DNA from: Balanoglossus misakiensis
Lineage: Eukaryota; Hemichordata
Direction of reading: 5' to 3'
DNA length: 64,000 bases
Assembly: GCA_040954595.2 (NCBI GenBank)
Contig: CM082576.2
Coordinates: 14,136,001 to 14,200,000, forward strand
Every line of letters begins with the position of its first letter. The first letter of the stretch is position 1. Below the pieces are notes generated by a model. That model saw only the letters and a list, made by a program, of their open reading frames with translations. It was not told the origin of the DNA and did no database searches. Made by a program: the position numbers and the translations under genes. Below, piece by piece: positions 59,495 through 64,000 of the stretch.

Positions 59495-59544
59495 GAAGAT
59501 TCGGTGTCGCCCTATACTGCGTGTACTTCACTGAAACGTCGGAG

Positions 59545-62500
59545 ATGAAGTTGTGTGCCCGGTTCTTGCTGTTCGCTCTCTGCCTAGAAGCGGTTGTTTC
59601 CGCTCCGACTGGGGACAAGGTGAGTGCGAAAATAACGGTGACGCACCGGTCCAAGTTTCAAAGAATGTGCGATTTCCTCTCTCGCAGACAGAAACGTGTG
59701 TCCTCACCATGGCTATAATGCCGTGGTAGCGCTCCGTTTTATGCATTTTCCTTTCGCAAGATAACGTTTAATGTACTGCCTCTAAATTACACGCGATGGG
59801 GTGATGACATATAACTTCATACTGACCTTTCAATGTTCACTGTCTCCTGTACATTTTCATTGTCATTTGTTTTATTTAAACATTGACCTGTACAATAATC
59901 TATGTTTCATGTACATGTATAACTTCTAAAAGTTAGGATTTGAAATTTTAAATAATCCACCATTTTCATAAGTCTATCTTCCTCATGCAGCCATCATCGG
60001 TTTTAACTCAAAGCGAGGCTAATTGGGAAATCCCCTTGATGTGATTGGTCAACTTTCCCCATTGGTCTCGCTTTGAGTTCAAATTCACGTTGGCTGCATG
60101 AGGGCGCTGGATCGTGTACTTCAAAATGTTCTCAATTACACATTTTTCCCAAAATCTCTCAAACATCAGAGGTATTTGAGCGATCCTATACTGAAAAAGT
60201 GCGATCAGTGAAGTAAACACGCAACGCGATTTCGTTTTCAGGAAAAAACAAAAAGCGCTTGCGGATGGGAAAAGAAAATCGTGCCCACCGAGGGCGAAAC
60301 GTCTTCCTCGCCAAAGGGCGCCGTGGAGGGCGACATCATGATGACGGATGAGGAGCGGACGAACTACGAGAATTCCAAGATGGTAAAAGGAAGAATTGGC
60401 GTGCGTAAGGCCGTCTCCTCAGCAGACGATCTCTGGCCCGGCGGTGTTATTCCGTACGAGTATGCCACCATCGGTGAGTCAATGTGTCGCGGCAGGCAAT
60501 TCTGTCGTCGTCTCTCAACCACTTGTTTCATGGTTTCAGTCAATTTCGATACCACACTGCACTTGGTCACGTGTCACTGTCGACATTAACCGCGTGACGT
60601 AGTATTTATAGTATTTTTTTGTTTTTCGCAAATATTTTCCCCTACCCAAATAAAAATCACTAACTACAACCTATATCAATACAAGCATCGAGATGAATCT
60701 TTCTTTAGGAACATATTCGTACTCAAAATATAATTCTTTAGTGAACTTGAGACATTTCAGCCTGGTACATGTATGTCATTTTCGTCCCCGGGTGGGATTA
60801 TTGTCAATAGGTATTTTTATGGGATTTATCCCTGCCAAATCAGCATAGGGCAAAATTGTTCCAAGTTCAAGACCAAGTGTGTTATTTTGGAGGTTGCGAC
60901 ATCATCTATTAGAATGGTTTCTGACATTTGAAATGCTATGCATGGTCACTGACAGCTGTTTATTCGGTAGTGTACCCGGCCGTTGTCAAGCGTCGCGGTC
61001 AGCTGTGAGCAATTCGACCACCGTGCTGACTGCGTGACGGTGACGATGGTGATTTCTTTCACGCCGCGTTCAATGGCTGACACCTGCTATGTAAATGAAG
61101 TCTTTTATGCAAATTTCAAGTTCGATCTTCACTTTCAGATGAAAGCATGAAAATATTCGCGGACATTGCCATGGACGAGTGGTCCAAGAAAACGTGTTTA
61201 CAGTTCGTGGAACACCCGGCCCCGGGCGTCACTCACTTAGGGAAAATATCATTCATCGATGGCAGCGGGTAGGACATAATGTTTTTCAGCAAAATCTTCA
61301 AAAGAATTTCAAAATTGTGGTGGAAATTTAGAAAATTCAAAGAATTAAGTTCTCATAGCACCAACTTTGCCTTGAGAGATGAGATGAGACATAATCTTCA
61401 AACGAACAAAGTTTTATGTGTATACTACAGTACTTGATGGACTGATTTTTACTGAAAGACGATTAGAAGTGTCATGTTTTGTGTTTGAAATTTTATTCCA
61501 GCAAACAGGGGTTCAGTTCAGAGCTTAGTTTTCTTCTCGTTGCAGATGCTACGCGTATATGGGTTTCAAAAACCAGACACGAGAGGTCTCACTGGAGACC
61601 GATGCCTGCAGATCGGTGAGTCATCCACGCATGCGCTCAAAAATAGTAGCTTCATCGGTGTCTTCAAATAGAGACACGTTCGCTCTGTGTCATCTGTACA
61701 CTCAATCTGTCACACGTATAATGATTGCCATTCTGTTGAAGAAGGCCCGACCATTCTATTTTAGAAAACTTGTATATCGGCGTTTATCGATTTTTAGCAA
61801 AGTTCTTGTTCTAGACTTGGATACGCACCTCCGTATAGTGCCATGGCAACGTGACTTTCCACAGCAACCAAACCTGAACTGGCAGTTATCATTTGTTTCC
61901 GTACACAGACAGGCATCGCGATGCACGAACTGGGCCATTCAATCGGCCTTCAGCACGAACACGTCCGACCCGACAGAGACGACTACGTCACCATCTACGA
62001 AGAGAACATCCAGCCCGGCAAGGAGGGAAACTTCGATAAGCGAGACCCCGCTTCAGTCAACACCTACGGCATACAGTATGACGTCTGCTCTGTTATGCAC
62101 TACGACTCAAACGTAAGGAAATATTCATATGACATACATACTTCGCAACAACGTATTGGTCTGTACGAACATAAAGATAATCCCATTTGTTGTTCAGTAT
62201 AATCATAGTTTGACTGAAACTGGAGTTAGTAGAAATTGAAAACAAAAGAATTGTCGAATAAGAGAGGACTATTCGGCCAAAGTCTGAATACACTTAATAC
62301 AATATTGTTTAAATTTTCAACAAACTAGCGATGTTAATTTCCAACGACAAATTCTGGTGGCAGATGTGAATCTCCACTGAAAGACTGTCCGCAATCATTT
62401 CAAAAACATTTTATTTCTGCGCTTGTTTTTTCTTGTGTCAACAGGCATTCTCTAAAAACGGTTCTCCGACAATCACGGCTGTGTACTCCGACTACACGAG

Positions 62501-63976
62501 TGTCATGGGGAATCAAAAGGGCATCTCCCATTTCGACTACATGATTGTCAATTTAATGTACGGGTGCAACGGTAAGATGACTGCCAACGTGTGTAAAAAT
62601 CATTTATTCTTAGCGCCCCCACGAAGCCGCATGGGCCAGAAGGCTTGCCAGAGTAACATAGAGTTATTGAAGATGGTGACCTTGAGAAAACGGGTTTCAT
62701 TAATTTTTGACATGTAGAAAGGATATCGATTCAAGTTCGTTTTTTGAGGTCAGCTCTTGTTTCTTTGCCGACTCAAGGTTCACTGCCAGATATTGTAAAT
62801 TACTTGTGGGATTATCAGTGAAAATGTTATAAACGTATCTTTATAATGATGTAAATTAATTTTGTATAGCAGAGGCGGAACTGTAATACGCGAAACGATT
62901 GGGTAATTGGATTTGAAGTGATGACAATGCGTGAATGGTTGAACTGGTATTTTTGGCCCACTGCTATATCATTTTCTGTGTGTCACGCATACATTTCAGC
63001 GCATTGTACCGGCGGACTGTCGTGCAACAATAATGGTTATGTTGGTCAAGACTGTACGTGCGTGTGTCCCGCGGGGTACACTGGTGTCACGTGTGACGAT
63101 ATAGTGAACGAAGGCAGTGAGTATATGCGTTGGTCTCATGTTTGGCTCAGAACAGGAGCGATTAGGGTTTTCCGAGATTGCCTGCAGACATTCGTTAGGA
63201 CCATGATGAGAATCATTCGGCTTTTCAACAGAGTGGGCGCATTGTTCAAGGATTATTGACATCGGAATGTGAATACACAACACCTTTGTAATCACCAAAT
63301 TATTTTATTGCCGACCAGAATATGGCATACTTTAGCAAGTTAGCATGACTTTAAACAAGAAGGTTCAGTTCATCTCGGTTCTAAAAATTAATTGATACAG
63401 TTTGTGTTAGACTAAACTCGACTTCTATCTTTTTTCTACAAAACCATGCATATATTTTTAATGTTTTGTTTTTGTTCAACAGTCTGTGGAGGTAGAATAT
63501 CCGTGACGTCATCTGGCACTGTGAAGTCACCGGGCTACCCGGGTAACTATGGAGACAACAGGGAATGTCACTGGCTTCTGGAGGTACGGTATACACTTAA
63601 TGTGTTGTCTAATAATATAGACCCTGTCACCAAAATGAAACATTAACAAACCGAGAATGATTTGAAGGGGGCAATCAATCGTCGAGTATGCACAAGTGCG
63701 ACTTAGGCAAGGTGCATAACACATGACAGCAGCAAGTCAAGTCAAACTACCGGTAGCTACAAAATTCACATATTACAGGGTACAGCAAATCAAACAACTT
63801 ACCTCAACATTTTACCTGTGTTACATTTCTTATTTGTTCATTCCGTGACAGGCACCAGTCGGTTCACGTATTTCCATATTCTTTGACGACTTCTATGTTG
63901 AAAACGGTGGTGCGTCCTGTGACTATGACAATTTCGACATCCGTAACGAAGCCCACATCGACATGTGCATGTACAC
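59545..63976 (+). CDS. Astacin-family metalloprotease with EGF and CUB domains (3' end outside the window)
   Basis: Exons: 59545-59619, 60242-60473, 61139-61268, 61546-61615, 61909-62112, 62445-62571, 63000-63116, 63483-63583, 63852-63976 and on; about 393 residues seen. Exon 1 encodes a signal peptide ([14 protein letters not shown]). Exon 2 holds the propeptide with [11 protein letters not shown], matching the conserved xGD motif whose Asp caps the zinc in latent astacins, and begins the catalytic domain at [11 protein letters not shown]. The zinc motif [13 protein letters not shown] is intact in exon 5, and the Met-turn region reads SVMHYDS. Exon 6 ([10 protein letters not shown] ... INLMYGC-type end) closes the catalytic domain. 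An EGF module ([12 protein letters not shown] ... [14 protein letters not shown]) and a CUB domain ([20 protein letters not shown]) follow, and the CUB runs off the window. Likely a secreted zinc endopeptidase activated by propeptide removal. Confidence 0.9.
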
Positions 63977-64000
63977 GTGAGTCAGCTTCATCAAATTTGA

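Noticed and set aside
61559-62116. 185-codon plus-strand frame in the astacin region
   Set aside because: It runs through an intron and is out of frame with the astacin exons at 61546-61615 and 61909-62112.

Overview
This is animal genomic DNA, not bacterial. Genes are split into many short exons with GT-AG introns. The proteins are metazoan extracellular modules (C-type lectin, F5/8 discoidin, CUB, PAN, LDLa, trefoil, EGF), a seven-helix receptor, an astacin protease and a ZU5/DED death-fold protein. Introns and intergenic DNA are full of MITEs and microsatellites. The domain mix suggests a marine invertebrate, most likely an invertebrate deuterostome such as amphioxus or a hemichordate; I cannot name the species from sequence alone.

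Layout. (A) 271-12819, plus strand: 3' part of a gene for a ZU5-ZU5-UPA-like-DED protein. Its first ZU5 exon is split by a 4.66-kb CACTA-like transposon at 3928-8583. (B) 15799-18671, minus strand: a type II membrane protein with an EGF and an apparently incomplete C-type lectin domain. (C) 21335-25690, plus strand: a complete seven-exon gene for a secreted C-type lectin plus discoidin protein, followed by a ~2.9-kb composite microsatellite (25802-28728). (D) about 30712/31726-48661, plus strand: a 28- or 29-exon gene for a very large leucine-rich-repeat GPCR (relaxin-receptor/GRL101-like). Its ectodomain runs trefoil, beta-rich module, EGF, Link/lectin-like, F5/8C, PAN-like, CUB, C-type lectin, seven LDLa, then LRRs. 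Its signal-peptide exon was not found. (E) 59545 to the window end, plus strand: an astacin metalloprotease with EGF and CUB domains, cut by the window edge.

Between D and E lies an array of ~1.1-1.4-kb repeats (51400-56299). It carries at least nine copies of a cluster of three nuclear-receptor half-sites, arranged as a DR4 plus a DR1. Exon models were checked by splice signals and reading phase. Gene C sums to exactly 314 codons, and the 28 exons of gene D stay in phase to the stop.

B, C, D and E share a theme of secreted or surface recognition modules, but I see no sequence evidence that they act in one pathway. Gene A is an intracellular death-fold signalling type. The most notable observations are the composite GPCR, the CACTA-like insertion inside a coding exon, the ZU5-DED pairing, and the nuclear-receptor-site repeat array.
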